From NCBI GenBank assembly GCA_016185345.1, contig JACPNS010000012.1:79989-143988 (forward strand): a stretch of 64,000 nt of DNA, written 5' to 3'. Source of the DNA: Solirubrobacterales bacterium. GTDB taxonomy: Bacteria > Actinomycetota > Thermoleophilia > Solirubrobacterales > JACPNS01. Under the pieces are notes generated by a model. The model saw only the letters and a program-made list of their open reading frames with translations. It was not told the origin of the DNA and ran no database searches. The first letter of the stretch is position 1, and every line of letters starts with the position of its first letter. A program made the position numbers and the translations under genes. Of the stretch, positions 17,194 to 25,350 are shown one piece after another.

Positions 17194-18369
17194 ATGCAGC
17201 TCCCATTCACACGTCCGCCCGCCGATGGCGCCGGCGAAGCAGCTGAAGCTCCTGCGTTGTCCAACAACGAGAAGCTCCAGAACGTCAACCCGGACTCGAT
17301 CAATGGCAAGGTGCGCCACGAGGGACTGACCGGCCTCGACGTTTCAGGCAGCGGGCTCGCGGCCGCGCGTATATCCGACGGCCGCATTCGCAGCGCCTCG
17401 GCCACGACGATCGATCCCGGCCTGGTTGTTGACGGCGAGATTGCCGACCCGGCAGGGCTCGGGGCCTCGATCGCAGAATTCTTCACCGCCAACGGACTTC
17501 CCAACAAGGTGCGCATGGGCGTCGCCAGCCCACGCGTCGTGATCCGCACGATCGAGACGCCGGTGATCGCAGACCGCAAGGAGTTCAACGCTGCGGTGCG
17601 CTTCCAGGCGAGCGACCACATTCCGATGCCGCTCGACGAAGCTGTACTCGACTACCAGGTGCTCGCAACCGTTCCGGGCGCCGACACCGGCGACCCGCCG
17701 AAGTTCAGCGTCATGCTGGTTGCGGCAAGCCGCGGTCTGATCGACGGACTGATGGAGACCTCGCGCCACGCCGGCATCAAACTCCAGGGCGTCGACCTCG
17801 CAGCCTTCTCTTTGATCCGCGTGATGTACCCGGGCGACATCGCCCAGCGCGAGACGATCGCCTACCTGCACTTCGGTGACATGCTCAACGTGACGCTCGC
17901 CCAGGGCCGCGTCTGCAAGTTCACCCGTGCAACCCCGATCGGCTACGAGGCACTGATCGCCCGCCTTTGCGAGCGCGTCAACCTGACTCCCGCTCACGCC
18001 CAGATGTGGCTTGACCACGTGGGGCTGGCGGCGCCGATCGAAATGATCCAGGGAGACCGCGACATCGTCACGGCTGCCCGGCAGGAGCTGACCGACGCTG
18101 CTGAGCGCGTCAGCAACGACGTCACGGCGGCAATCGACTTTCACACTGTCCAGGACTCGACCGCTCACGTCAGCCGCATACTGCTGGCCGGACCTGGGTC
18201 GAGCATTCCCGGCATCGCCGAGACCGTCTCGCAGCGCACCGGTCTTCCGGTCGAGGTGCCCGCTCCGCTGGGTGCACTCGACGACTCAACACTTTCCGGT
18301 TCGGGTATCGATGAGCGTCGCCTGACGATCGCTGCAGGCCTGGCCGTCGAAGAGGTGGTCGCTCAATGA
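17194..18369 (+). CDS. pilM: Type IV pilus assembly protein PilM
   Basis: PilM is a cytoplasmic actin/FtsA-like protein that binds the PilN N-terminus. After a ~45-residue polar extension the fold begins with GLTGLDVSGSGLAAARI. Family features follow: a KEFNAAVRFQASDHIPMPLDEAVLDYQVL segment, YLHFGDMLNVTLAQG, and a final ILLAGPGSSIPGIAETV ATP-binding loop. ATG17194 (391 aa) has a GAAAGA site 3 bases upstream; the frame is open to 17050, which would add 48 Arg/Thr-rich residues of no family likeness. The 180 bases before it show no other gene. It overlaps pilN by four bases. Confidence 0.88.
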   Translation: MQLPFTRPPADGAGEAAEAPALSNNEKLQNVNPDSINGKVRHEGLTGLDVSGSGLAAARISDGRIRSASATTIDPGLVVDGEIADPAGLGASIAEFFTANGLPNKVRMGVASPRVVIRTIETPVIADRKEFNAAVRFQASDHIPMPLDEAVLDYQVLATVPGADTGDPPKFSVMLVAASRGLIDGLMETSRHAGIKLQGVDLAAFSLIRVMYPGDIAQRETIAYLHFGDMLNVTLAQGRVCKFTRATPIGYEALIARLCERVNLTPAHAQMWLDHVGLAAPIEMIQGDRDIVTAARQELTDAAERVSNDVTAAIDFHTVQDSTAHVSRILLAGPGSSIPGIAETVSQRTGLPVEVPAPLGALDDSTLSGSGIDERRLTIAAGLAVEEVVAQ

Positions 18370-19124
18370 GGGCAGTCAATCTAATCCCAGAGGAGCTACG
18401 CCCGCGCGTTCCCGGCGACGGCGACCCGCGAATTGCATATGGCGTGCTCGGAGCACTTGCACTTCTTCTGGTGATGGTGCTCGTTGCGATCTCCTACTCC
18501 AACAAGCTCAAAACGATCGAGGACCAGACCGCAGCGATCCAGGCCGAGACGCAGACCTACCGCGCGAAGGTTTCCACCGTCGCGACTTCGCCTGACCAGA
18601 TTGGCGCAGACGTGAAGTCACGCACTTTGCTCGTCGGTGGTCTCGCCAAGACGCGTTTCCCGTGGGGCGACGCTCTCTACGACCTTTCCCGCGCGATCCC
18701 CTCCGACACGACGCTGAACCAGATCTCGGTCAAGTCGTCGGTCGCGTCCACCGACGGGGCAGCATCTGGTGGCTCGACGATGGCGCTGAGCGGCTGCACC
18801 TCGAGCTGGGTGGGCTACTCACGCTTCATGACCTGGCTGAAGACGATGCCTGGTGTCGAAAAGGTCGAATCGTCTTCAAGCGCTGTTGCGATGGCGACTG
18901 ACGGAGGCGCGGACGCGAAGCGCACCAAGAACTGCGGCCCAGCGCCTTTGGCGTTCGCGCTGGATGTGACCTACCTGCCGCGCAAAATCGACCTGCTCGG
19001 GCTGCCGAAGCCCGACTCCAGCGCAGGTGGCGCAACGGGCACTGCACCGGCAGGTACGCCGGCGGCCTCAACTTCACCGGCGCCCGCCCCGGCCCCGGCC
19101 CCGGCGGCAGGAGGAGCGCAGTAA
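18366..19124 (+). CDS. pilN: Type IV pilus assembly protein PilN
   Basis: PilN is a bitopic inner-membrane protein of the alignment complex. It begins with the diagnostic cytoplasmic peptide RAVNLIPEEL that docks into PilM. One membrane helix follows (about 28-44) and then a periplasm-side ferredoxin-like domain with a coiled coil (TIEDQTAAIQAETQTYRAKV). The C-terminus is an Ala/Pro/Gly-rich tail of ~35 residues (PAPAPAPAPAAGG). The start overlaps pilM as ATGA, and pilO follows after 2 bases, so pilM-N-O and the next two genes are co-transcribed. Confidence 0.88.
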   Translation: MRAVNLIPEELRPRVPGDGDPRIAYGVLGALALLLVMVLVAISYSNKLKTIEDQTAAIQAETQTYRAKVSTVATSPDQIGADVKSRTLLVGGLAKTRFPWGDALYDLSRAIPSDTTLNQISVKSSVASTDGAASGGSTMALSGCTSSWVGYSRFMTWLKTMPGVEKVESSSSAVAMATDGGADAKRTKNCGPAPLAFALDVTYLPRKIDLLGLPKPDSSAGGATGTAPAGTPAASTSPAPAPAPAPAAGGAQ

Positions 19125-19126
19125 TC

Positions 19127-20071
19127 ATGGGTATGACAGAACGCGATCAAAAGGTTTTGGCAGTCGTCGTCGCACTCATGGTGCTCGGCGGATATTGGTT
19201 CCTCGTCGTCGGCAAGAAGAAGTCGGCGATCGCAGATGCGCAAGCGGCTCAGGTCGCCGCCCAGGCCGAACTCGACACTGCGAAGGCCGCTGAGGCTGCA
19301 GCTCTGACCGCCGCAAAGGTCAAGCCCGCTGCGTATTCCAGGCTGCTTCGCCTTGGTAAGGCGATCCCGGCCGACAAGGACTTCGAGAGCCTGCTCGTTC
19401 AGGTCAACAACATCACCGTCGACTCGCTCGTCTCGTTCGTCAGTCTCAGTGCTTCGCCGAGCGCGGGCACGGTGGTAAAGGCTGGTGGCGCCAGCGAAAC
19501 TACGACTTGCGACGTGACCGGAGGCTCCGCGGGAGCATCTGGGTCCACTCCGGCTGCGCCAGCAGCCCCAGCGACCGGAACCACGGGCTCAACGGCAGTC
19601 TCTTCGGTCGGAAAGAATCGTGACAAGGCAAAGGGTGCGGTTGCCGCAAGCGACGGGGCCAACACAGCGACCGAGAATGCGGCAAACGCGGCCAGCTGCG
19701 ACAACTCGCCGACGCTGACGGACATCGCCGCCACCACCGCAGGTCTTGAATCCGAGGCATACACCTTTACTTTCAAGGGCAGCTTCTACCGCTTGAAGGA
19801 CGTCTACAACGGCCTCCTCGACATGGTCAAGGTGCGCAATGGGCGCGTTTCGGTTTCTGGTCGACTGCTCGACATCAACTCGATCTCAATGAGCGTTGCG
19901 AGCTTCCCGGAACTCACGGCAACCGTGCAGATGACTGGCTACAAGCTGCCGGTCGCGACTGCTTCAAGCGGCGCAGAGGTCCCGGGAACTGCGCCGGCAG
20001 GCGGCAGCCTCGCTGCCAACGCGACAGCGACCGCAAACAGCGAAAACCAGAGCGCAGGGGCGGCTCAGTAA
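19127..20071 (+). CDS. pilO: Type IV pilus assembly protein PilO
   Basis: PilO pairs with PilN. The N-terminus has a short cytoplasmic part, one membrane helix (VLAVVVALMVLGGYWFLVV, about 10-28), and a coiled coil rich in Ala, Lys and Glu. The PilO core follows, with RLGKAIPADKDFESLLVQVNNI and YTFTFKGSFYRLKDVYNGLLDMV. An Ala/Ser/Thr-rich insertion (about 125-195) with three cysteines splits the core and is unusual for the family. It begins MGMTERDQK 2 bases after pilN and ends 2 bases before the next gene. Confidence 0.85.
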   Translation: MGMTERDQKVLAVVVALMVLGGYWFLVVGKKKSAIADAQAAQVAAQAELDTAKAAEAAALTAAKVKPAAYSRLLRLGKAIPADKDFESLLVQVNNITVDSLVSFVSLSASPSAGTVVKAGGASETTTCDVTGGSAGASGSTPAAPAAPATGTTGSTAVSSVGKNRDKAKGAVAASDGANTATENAANAASCDNSPTLTDIAATTAGLESEAYTFTFKGSFYRLKDVYNGLLDMVKVRNGRVSVSGRLLDINSISMSVASFPELTATVQMTGYKLPVATASSGAEVPGTAPAGGSLAANATATANSENQSAGAAQ

Positions 20072-20073
20072 CG

Positions 20074-20922
20074 ATGGCCGACAGAGACTTCAACCAGCAG
20101 TTCGACGCGATCAAGCGGCAGGGTTCGGACCTCGTCCGTGAAATGCATGCACGCAAGTTGGCGATTCCGGCCGCAGCACTGCTGCTGGCCCTGGTTGCCG
20201 CAGTTGTGACGCTGCCCAAGAGCTCGCCTCCTCCGGCGGCACCGCCCACGGCGGTGGCTCCGATCGAGAAGCCCAAGATTGCGCGTATTGCGCAGGTCTC
20301 TCTGGTCGAGCCGAGCTCGATCGACGAAGACATCCCGCTCACCAAATCGGCGGATCCGTTCACGGGCGAAACTGGCTACAACTGCACCAAGGCCTCATCC
20401 AATCCAAGGTCTTACCGATGCATCGTCTCTGACATCGTGGTTCTCGTTCTCTGCAATGAAGAGGGTGGCACCGGACCGTGCGCCGCGGACGCGGGCAACG
20501 GTGCCTCGGGCGGCACTGGCGCTGCTGGCGGAGACACATCTGGCGGCGACATACCCGGTGGTACCACTGTTCCCGCAGAGCCGCAGCCTCCAAGCGGCGG
20601 CGATGGTGGCGGCGGATCCGGCGGCACCAAGACTGTTTACTACACGGTCACAGTTTCGATCGACGGCACGACGCAGAAGGACATCGAGGCCGCTACGGAG
20701 CTTCCAAAGCCTGACGGCGCGCTGGTCGTGTACGCAGGCCCGAACGACGCCAACTCGAAGGGCATCTTCATCCTGGCCGATGGCGTGACCGCAGACGGCG
20801 TGCCGGTTGATCCGACCTTCGGCAGCTTTGCGCTCGCCAAGAATCAGACGGTGACGCTCACCGATGTGAACGGCGTCGAGCACAAGATGACGCTGAAGAG
20901 TCTCGACAAGGCAACAAAATGA
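20074..20922 (+). CDS. Unrecognised pilus-cluster membrane protein with DPF motif
   Basis: The 282-residue protein has a basic cytoplasmic N-terminus, one membrane helix (about 29-47), a Pro-rich stalk, and an external part with four or more cysteines (GYNCTKASS, YRCIVSD, LVLCNEE, GPCAAD). A Gly-rich linker (about 140-185) leads to a C-terminal domain that looks like a small beta fold (YYTVTVSIDG and VTLTDVNGVEHKM). The motif SADPFTGE before the first Cys recalls the DPF/RDPF segment of PilP and GspC proteins that link PilNO to the outer machine. No secretin is present here, so its partner is unknown. It overlaps the next gene by four bases. Confidence 0.6.
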   Translation: MADRDFNQQFDAIKRQGSDLVREMHARKLAIPAAALLLALVAAVVTLPKSSPPPAAPPTAVAPIEKPKIARIAQVSLVEPSSIDEDIPLTKSADPFTGETGYNCTKASSNPRSYRCIVSDIVVLVLCNEEGGTGPCAADAGNGASGGTGAAGGDTSGGDIPGGTTVPAEPQPPSGGDGGGGSGGTKTVYYTVTVSIDGTTQKDIEAATELPKPDGALVVYAGPNDANSKGIFILADGVTADGVPVDPTFGSFALAKNQTVTLTDVNGVEHKMTLKSLDKATK

Positions 20923-22115
20923 AGCTCAAGACCGGCAACCCTCGGGTGCGCGGTCCCCGTCGTAACGCACCAAGCGGCAAGCGCCCCGCGCGCCGCTCCG
21001 AGCCTGCGACGTTCGCCTGGATAGAGCCCTTGGCCGACGTCAATCCCGTTGTTGTCGAGCGCGAGACGATCCGCGAGCAGACCGTCGATCGTCCGGTCTA
21101 CATCGATCGCCCCGTTGAGGTCGAGAAGCTGGTCGAAGTCGAGAAGCTCATTGAAGTCGAGAAGCTCGTCGAGGTCGAGAAGATCGTCGAGGTCCACCGA
21201 CCGGTCGAGGTCGAGAAGATCGTCGAAATCGAAAGGATCGTCGAGAAGCCGGTCATCGTCGAGAAGGAAGTCTTCGTCGATCGTCCGGTCGCGGATGTCG
21301 CTGCGACCACCGCCGCTGTGGCAGCAGCCGTAGCGAGCGAAAAACTTTCGAACAGGGAAAAGAAGGCGAAAACGGAGCCCAAGGCGATCATCGTCGGCCG
21401 CGGACCTTCGCTCGCGTCCAAAATCGGTCGCGTGATGCCAAAGCCGATGCCGGTGCTCGCGGGTACCGCATCGCTGCTCGCGGTTCTCGTTCTCATGACC
21501 TTGATCTCGCCGTCGGGTGACAACGCGAACGCCGAGCGCGGCAAGTCGACAATTGCGCGTGCTGGTGCGACCGCCGCTACACCGACTCTGACACTCGACG
21601 ACTCGCCCGGCAAACTCCGCGGCAGGAGCCGCGATCCGTTCGCAGCCAGGGAATTCAAGGTCGCGCCTCCTACTGCCGCAACCGGCACCGCGTCCAAGAC
21701 AAACGCCGACCGGGCAAAGGCCGCAAAGGCAGCAGCCGCGACTCGCGCAGGCGCTCCGGCAGCCGTTGCAACTTCGATGTACACCGCCAGCCTCACCACC
21801 TACTCGTCATACACGCCGTGGAAGAAGGCGAGGAAGCGCGCCGGAGGTTGGATCGATTTTGATGCCAAGCCGACGATCAAGGTGCTTTCGGTCGGCAAGA
21901 CTTCAGCAGTGCTGTTCGTGGTCACCGACGTCGAGGTGCTCAAGGACAAGAGCGCGCGCATCTCTTACAACAAGCCGATCCGCCAGGTGAAGCTTGGCAA
22001 GGGTGGCGTTGTTCGCTTCGCCGATTACCGCAACATCCAGGGTGACGACGTCACCTACACGATCCGGTACGACGGCAGCGAAAAGATCAAGCTCGCGGCA
22101 GTGCCGAAGAACTAG
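20919..22115 (+). CDS. Unrecognised pilus-cluster protein with VEVEK repeats
   Basis: The 398-residue protein has a basic N-terminus, then a cytoplasmic block of hexad repeats based on V-E-V-E-K-L/I (residues 66-107, and looser to ~125). A membrane helix lies at about 178-197. An Ala-rich stalk leads to an external domain containing RDPFAAREFKVAPP and a C-terminal beta-rich part (TIKVLSVGKTSAVLFVVTDVEVL). The DPF motif is shared with the preceding protein, so the pair may act together as a PilP-like element of the PilMNO complex. The repeats are acidic/basic alternating and could form an extended rod. It ends the pilus operon; aroC follows after 46 bases with its own promoter. Confidence 0.6.
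   Translation: MKLKTGNPRVRGPRRNAPSGKRPARRSEPATFAWIEPLADVNPVVVERETIREQTVDRPVYIDRPVEVEKLVEVEKLIEVEKLVEVEKIVEVHRPVEVEKIVEIERIVEKPVIVEKEVFVDRPVADVAATTAAVAAAVASEKLSNREKKAKTEPKAIIVGRGPSLASKIGRVMPKPMPVLAGTASLLAVLVLMTLISPSGDNANAERGKSTIARAGATAATPTLTLDDSPGKLRGRSRDPFAAREFKVAPPTAATGTASKTNADRAKAAKAAAATRAGAPAAVATSMYTASLTTYSSYTPWKKARKRAGGWIDFDAKPTIKVLSVGKTSAVLFVVTDVEVLKDKSARISYNKPIRQVKLGKGGVVRFADYRNIQGDDVTYTIRYDGSEKIKLAAVPKN
21114..21239 (+). repeat. Seven in-frame 18-bp tandem repeats (VEVEKL)
   Basis: Seven consecutive 18-base units fill the stretch, each a variant of GTCGAGGTCGAGAAGCTC, encoding six residues each. Units 5 and 7 are the most diverged (VEVHRP, VEIERI). They are in frame and lie within the coding region, so unit loss or gain would change rod length without frameshift. 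Confidence 0.9.
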
Positions 22116-22148
22116 TTGCGCCGTCGGACTCGGGGCTGGCGCGTGATC

Positions 22149-22154
22149 TAAGGT
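22149..22154 (+). promoter_or_regulatory. Leaderless-type -10 element of aroC
   Basis: TAAGGT fits TAnnnT and ends exactly 7 bases before the aroC ATG, so transcription should begin at or next to the A of ATG. No ribosome binding site precedes the gene. The same arrangement occurs at efp, steA, tlyA and typA. Confidence 0.6.
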
Positions 22155-22161
22155 TCGCGGC

Positions 22162-23376
22162 ATGCAATTGCGCTTCACAACCGCCGGCGAATCGCACGGC
22201 CCGGGACTCATCGCCGTGATCGAGGGCGTTCCGGCGGGACTCGAACTGAAGCCCGAAGACCTGAACGGCGACCTCGCGCGTCGCCAGCTCGGCTATGGCC
22301 GAGGCGGCCGTATGAAGATCGAGAAGGACGCCGCGATCGTTGTCTCCGGCATCCGTCACGGCAAGACGCTCGGCACGCCGATTGCGCTTTCAGTGCCAAA
22401 CCGCGACTACGCCAATTGGGAAGACCGCATGAACCCGTGGCCGGTCGAGGCCGAGGTCGCCGCAGTCCACCTGCCGCGTCCCGGTCACGCCGACCTGCCT
22501 GGGGTTCAGAAGTTTGGCCACGACGATGTGCGCAATGTTCTTGAGCGCGCGAGCGCCCGAGAGACGACCGCACGCGTCGCCGTCGGCGCCGTCGCCCGCG
22601 CGATCCTGCGCGACCTCGGCGTCGAGATTCGCAGCCACGTCACTCGCATCGGCGAAGTGGACGCGCCGGCGCCTGAGCGCCCCCGCCAGGTTGAAGACTT
22701 TGAAGGAATCGACGAATCACCGGTGCGTTGTCTCGACAAGGAGGCCGAGCGCTTGATGATTCGCCACATCGACGTCCAGCGCAAGGCGAACGAAACTCTT
22801 GGCGGCATCTTTGAGGTACTCGTATTCGGGCTGGTGCCGGGCATCGGCTCGTACTCGAGCTGGGATGGCCGCATCGAGGGCCGTCTCGCGCAGGCCTTCT
22901 GCTCGATCCAGGCGATCAAGGGCGTTGGATTCGGGGACGGCTTCAAGCTCACCGGTATCCCGGGCTCGCAGGCGCACGATGAGATCTTCCCCGGTGGCGA
23001 AGGCCCTACCGAGGCATTCGGATTTCACCGCGCGACCAACCACGCTGGTGGCATCGAAGGCGGCATGACGAACGGCGAGACAGTGGTCGTAAAGGGCGCG
23101 ATGAAGCCGCTGCCCACGTTGACCAAGCCGCTGCGCAGCGTCGACATCACGACCGGCGAAGAAACTGCCGCCCTGAAGGAACGCACAGACTCGTGCACGG
23201 TGCCTGCTGCCGGCGTCGTCGGCGAGGCGATGGCCGCGCTGGTCTTCGCAAACGCTTATCTCGAGAAGTTCGGCGGAGACAACATCGCCGACACCAAATT
23301 GGCGCTGTCCGCCTATCAAGACAGAATCGCTGGCCCAGTGTTTTTTAAAAGCGGTTTTTCGCAGGAGAGTCACTAG
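22162..23376 (+). CDS. aroC: Chorismate synthase
   Basis: AroC converts EPSP to chorismate and requires reduced FMN. The 404-residue length fits the bacterial family. Signatures are FTTAGESHGPGLIAVIEGVPAG at the N-terminus, RRQLGYGRGGRMKIEKD, the conserved RASARETTARVAVGA helix, and NHAGGIEGGMTNGE in the FMN site. It begins the aroC-aroKB-aroQ-peptidase operon and appears to be transcribed leaderlessly. aroKB follows after 4 bases. Confidence 0.97.
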   Translation: MQLRFTTAGESHGPGLIAVIEGVPAGLELKPEDLNGDLARRQLGYGRGGRMKIEKDAAIVVSGIRHGKTLGTPIALSVPNRDYANWEDRMNPWPVEAEVAAVHLPRPGHADLPGVQKFGHDDVRNVLERASARETTARVAVGAVARAILRDLGVEIRSHVTRIGEVDAPAPERPRQVEDFEGIDESPVRCLDKEAERLMIRHIDVQRKANETLGGIFEVLVFGLVPGIGSYSSWDGRIEGRLAQAFCSIQAIKGVGFGDGFKLTGIPGSQAHDEIFPGGEGPTEAFGFHRATNHAGGIEGGMTNGETVVVKGAMKPLPTLTKPLRSVDITTGEETAALKERTDSCTVPAAGVVGEAMAALVFANAYLEKFGGDNIADTKLALSAYQDRIAGPVFFKSGFSQESH

Positions 23377-23380
23377 ACCT

Positions 23381-24901
23381 ATGGCCCGTCATCTCGTCTT
23401 GACCGGCTTCATGGGTGCCGGCAAGTCGAGCTCGGCGACCCGCCTGGCCAAAGCACTTGGCAGGGAATCGGCCGATGCCGATCGCCTGATCGAGGCCCAG
23501 ATCGGAATGCCGATCCCGGACTTCTTCGACAAGCACGGAGAAGACGCGTTCCGCGAGCGCGAGGAAGCCATTGCGCTTGAGCTGCTCGCTCACGAGGCCC
23601 CGCTGGTGATCGCGCTCGGCGGCGGCGCGCTTGGATCGAAAAAGACCCGTCGGGCGTTGAAGAAGCATCTGACTGTCTACCTCGAGGTGTCCGCGGACGA
23701 CGCCTGGGTTCGCGTGCGCAAATCCAATCGACCGCTTGCACGCGACGAGGACGGGTTTCGCGCGCTGTACGCAAAGCGCGCTCCGATCTATGAGGACTGC
23801 GCGGATGCGATCGTTGCCAACTCCGGCTCGACCACGATGCGCGAAGCGCTGCCGCTGGTACGCGAGCTGCTTTCACGGCCTGCCGGTCCAAGATTGATCT
23901 GGGCGTCCGGCAAGACGTGGGGCTACCCGTCTGTTTTTGACCCCGGCGTGCTTGCGCGCGGGGACCTCTGGCTCGCGCGCCGCGACGCCGTCACCGTCAG
24001 CGACACAAACATCTCCAAGTTCTACCCGTGGCTCGACGAAGGCATCGTGATCCCGCCGGGCGAGACTTCGAAGACGATGCAACAGGTCGAAAACGTCTGC
24101 TCGGCGCTGGCTGCGCAGGAATTCGCCCGCGGCAGGCAGATCGCCGCCGTCGGTGGTGGTGTTGTTGGAGACCTCGCGGGGTTTTGCGCCGCGATCTACC
24201 AGCGCGGAACGCCGTTCGTACAGGTACCGACGAGTCTCGTCGCGCAGGTCGATTCGGCCTACGGCGGTAAGACCGGGGTGGACCTGCCCGCGGCGAAGAA
24301 CTACGCCGGCGCCTATCACCAGCCAGATGGGGTGCTCGTGGACACGAACGCGCTTGCCGGTCTTCCAAAGCCCGAGCTGGTCGCTGGTTGGGCTGAGGTG
24401 ATCAAGACTGCGCTGATCTCTGGCGGACGCCTCTGGAAGAAAGTCTCCGCAGGCGTTGACTTCAAGGAGCCGATCGATCCGTGGATCGTTTTTGAATGCG
24501 CGCGAACCAAGCTAAAAGTTGTCGCCCAGGACGAGCGCGATCAGAACGTCAGGCAGATCCTGAATCTCGGGCACACGATCGGACACGCGATCGAAACCGC
24601 TGCCGGATACGGCAACCTGCGCCACGGTGAGGCCGTGAGCATCGGGATGGCCGGCGCGCTCCGCCTCTCTGGAAACGACGCGCTGCACCGGGAAGTCATC
24701 GCGGTCTGTAAGCAGGCGGGACTGCCGGTGAAGGCCAAAGGCGTCCCGCTCGATACGGTGCTCGACGTGATCAGACTCGACAAAAAGCGTGTAGGCGCAA
24801 CTGTGCCGTTCGTCCTCGTGAACGAGCCGGGAGATGTCACTCCGGGCCACGCGGTCCCCGCCGACGACCTTGAAGCAGCAGTGAAGGAGCTTGTGCAATG
24901 A
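23381..24901 (+). CDS. aroKB: Fused shikimate kinase and 3-dehydroquinate synthase
   Basis: Two shikimate-pathway enzymes lie in one 506-residue chain. Residues 1-165 are shikimate kinase: P-loop GFMGAGKSSS, DADRLIE (substrate Asp), FREREEAIALELL and the GGGAL loop, with the lid RPLARDEDG. Residues ~170-506 are dehydroquinate synthase: PPGETSKT, VGGGVVGDLAGFCAAIYQRG, PTSLVAQVDSAYGGKTGVD, and the zinc ligands in NLGHTIGHAIE and RHGEAVSIGM. There is no stop or frameshift between them. The fusion couples step 2 and step 5 of the pathway. It overlaps aroQ (step 3) by four bases. Confidence 0.95.
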   Translation: MARHLVLTGFMGAGKSSSATRLAKALGRESADADRLIEAQIGMPIPDFFDKHGEDAFREREEAIALELLAHEAPLVIALGGGALGSKKTRRALKKHLTVYLEVSADDAWVRVRKSNRPLARDEDGFRALYAKRAPIYEDCADAIVANSGSTTMREALPLVRELLSRPAGPRLIWASGKTWGYPSVFDPGVLARGDLWLARRDAVTVSDTNISKFYPWLDEGIVIPPGETSKTMQQVENVCSALAAQEFARGRQIAAVGGGVVGDLAGFCAAIYQRGTPFVQVPTSLVAQVDSAYGGKTGVDLPAAKNYAGAYHQPDGVLVDTNALAGLPKPELVAGWAEVIKTALISGGRLWKKVSAGVDFKEPIDPWIVFECARTKLKVVAQDERDQNVRQILNLGHTIGHAIETAAGYGNLRHGEAVSIGMAGALRLSGNDALHREVIAVCKQAGLPVKAKGVPLDTVLDVIRLDKKRVGATVPFVLVNEPGDVTPGHAVPADDLEAAVKELVQ

Positions 24902-25350
24902 GACACCGCATTGAAGTACTTCATGGCGTGAACCTGAACATGCTCGGAGTGCGACCGGCCGAGCACTACGGCACGTCGACGCTCTCCGAGATCGAGTTCA
25001 AAGTTGATGGATTTGCCGAAGAGCTGGGAATCGAGGTGGCAACTTTTCAGACCAACAGCGAGCGCGAGTACGTCGAGCGGCTCCACCGCGCCCGCGAGGT
25101 CGACGACGGCTTGATCCTCAACCCCGGAGCCTGGACCCACTACAGCTGGGCGATTCGCGACGCGCTGGAGATCTCCGGCCTTCCCGCAGTAGAAGTTCAT
25201 CTGTCAGATGTCGACAAGCGCGAGGACTGGCGCAAGCAGTCGGTGATAAAGGACCTATGCGTTGCGACCATCTCTGGCAAGGGTGTTGACGGCTACAAGG
25301 ATGCACTCGTGGCGCTCGCCGCGAAGCTGGAGCGGGACGGCGGCGCGTGA
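24898..25350 (+). CDS. aroQ: Type II 3-dehydroquinate dehydratase
   Basis: AroQ dehydrates 3-dehydroquinate and is a small dodecameric enzyme; 150 residues is normal. The motifs are HGVNLNMLGVRPAEHYG with the catalytic Tyr loop, TNSEREYVERLH, the catalytic histidine in NPGAWTHYSWAIRDAL, and EVHLSDVDKRE. Some positions differ from the common NPAAYTHTSVALRD and HxREEFRHHS patterns (Trp for Tyr; RKQS for RHHS), so substrate-loop details may differ. ATG24898 overlaps the aroKB stop and its own stop overlaps the next GTG. Confidence 0.92.
   Translation: MRHRIEVLHGVNLNMLGVRPAEHYGTSTLSEIEFKVDGFAEELGIEVATFQTNSEREYVERLHRAREVDDGLILNPGAWTHYSWAIRDALEISGLPAVEVHLSDVDKREDWRKQSVIKDLCVATISGKGVDGYKDALVALAAKLERDGGA

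Noticed and set aside
21114..21239. Tandem 18-bp repeats considered as a CRISPR or minisatellite
   Set aside because: There are no unique spacers and the units are in frame within a protein, encoding a regular hexad.
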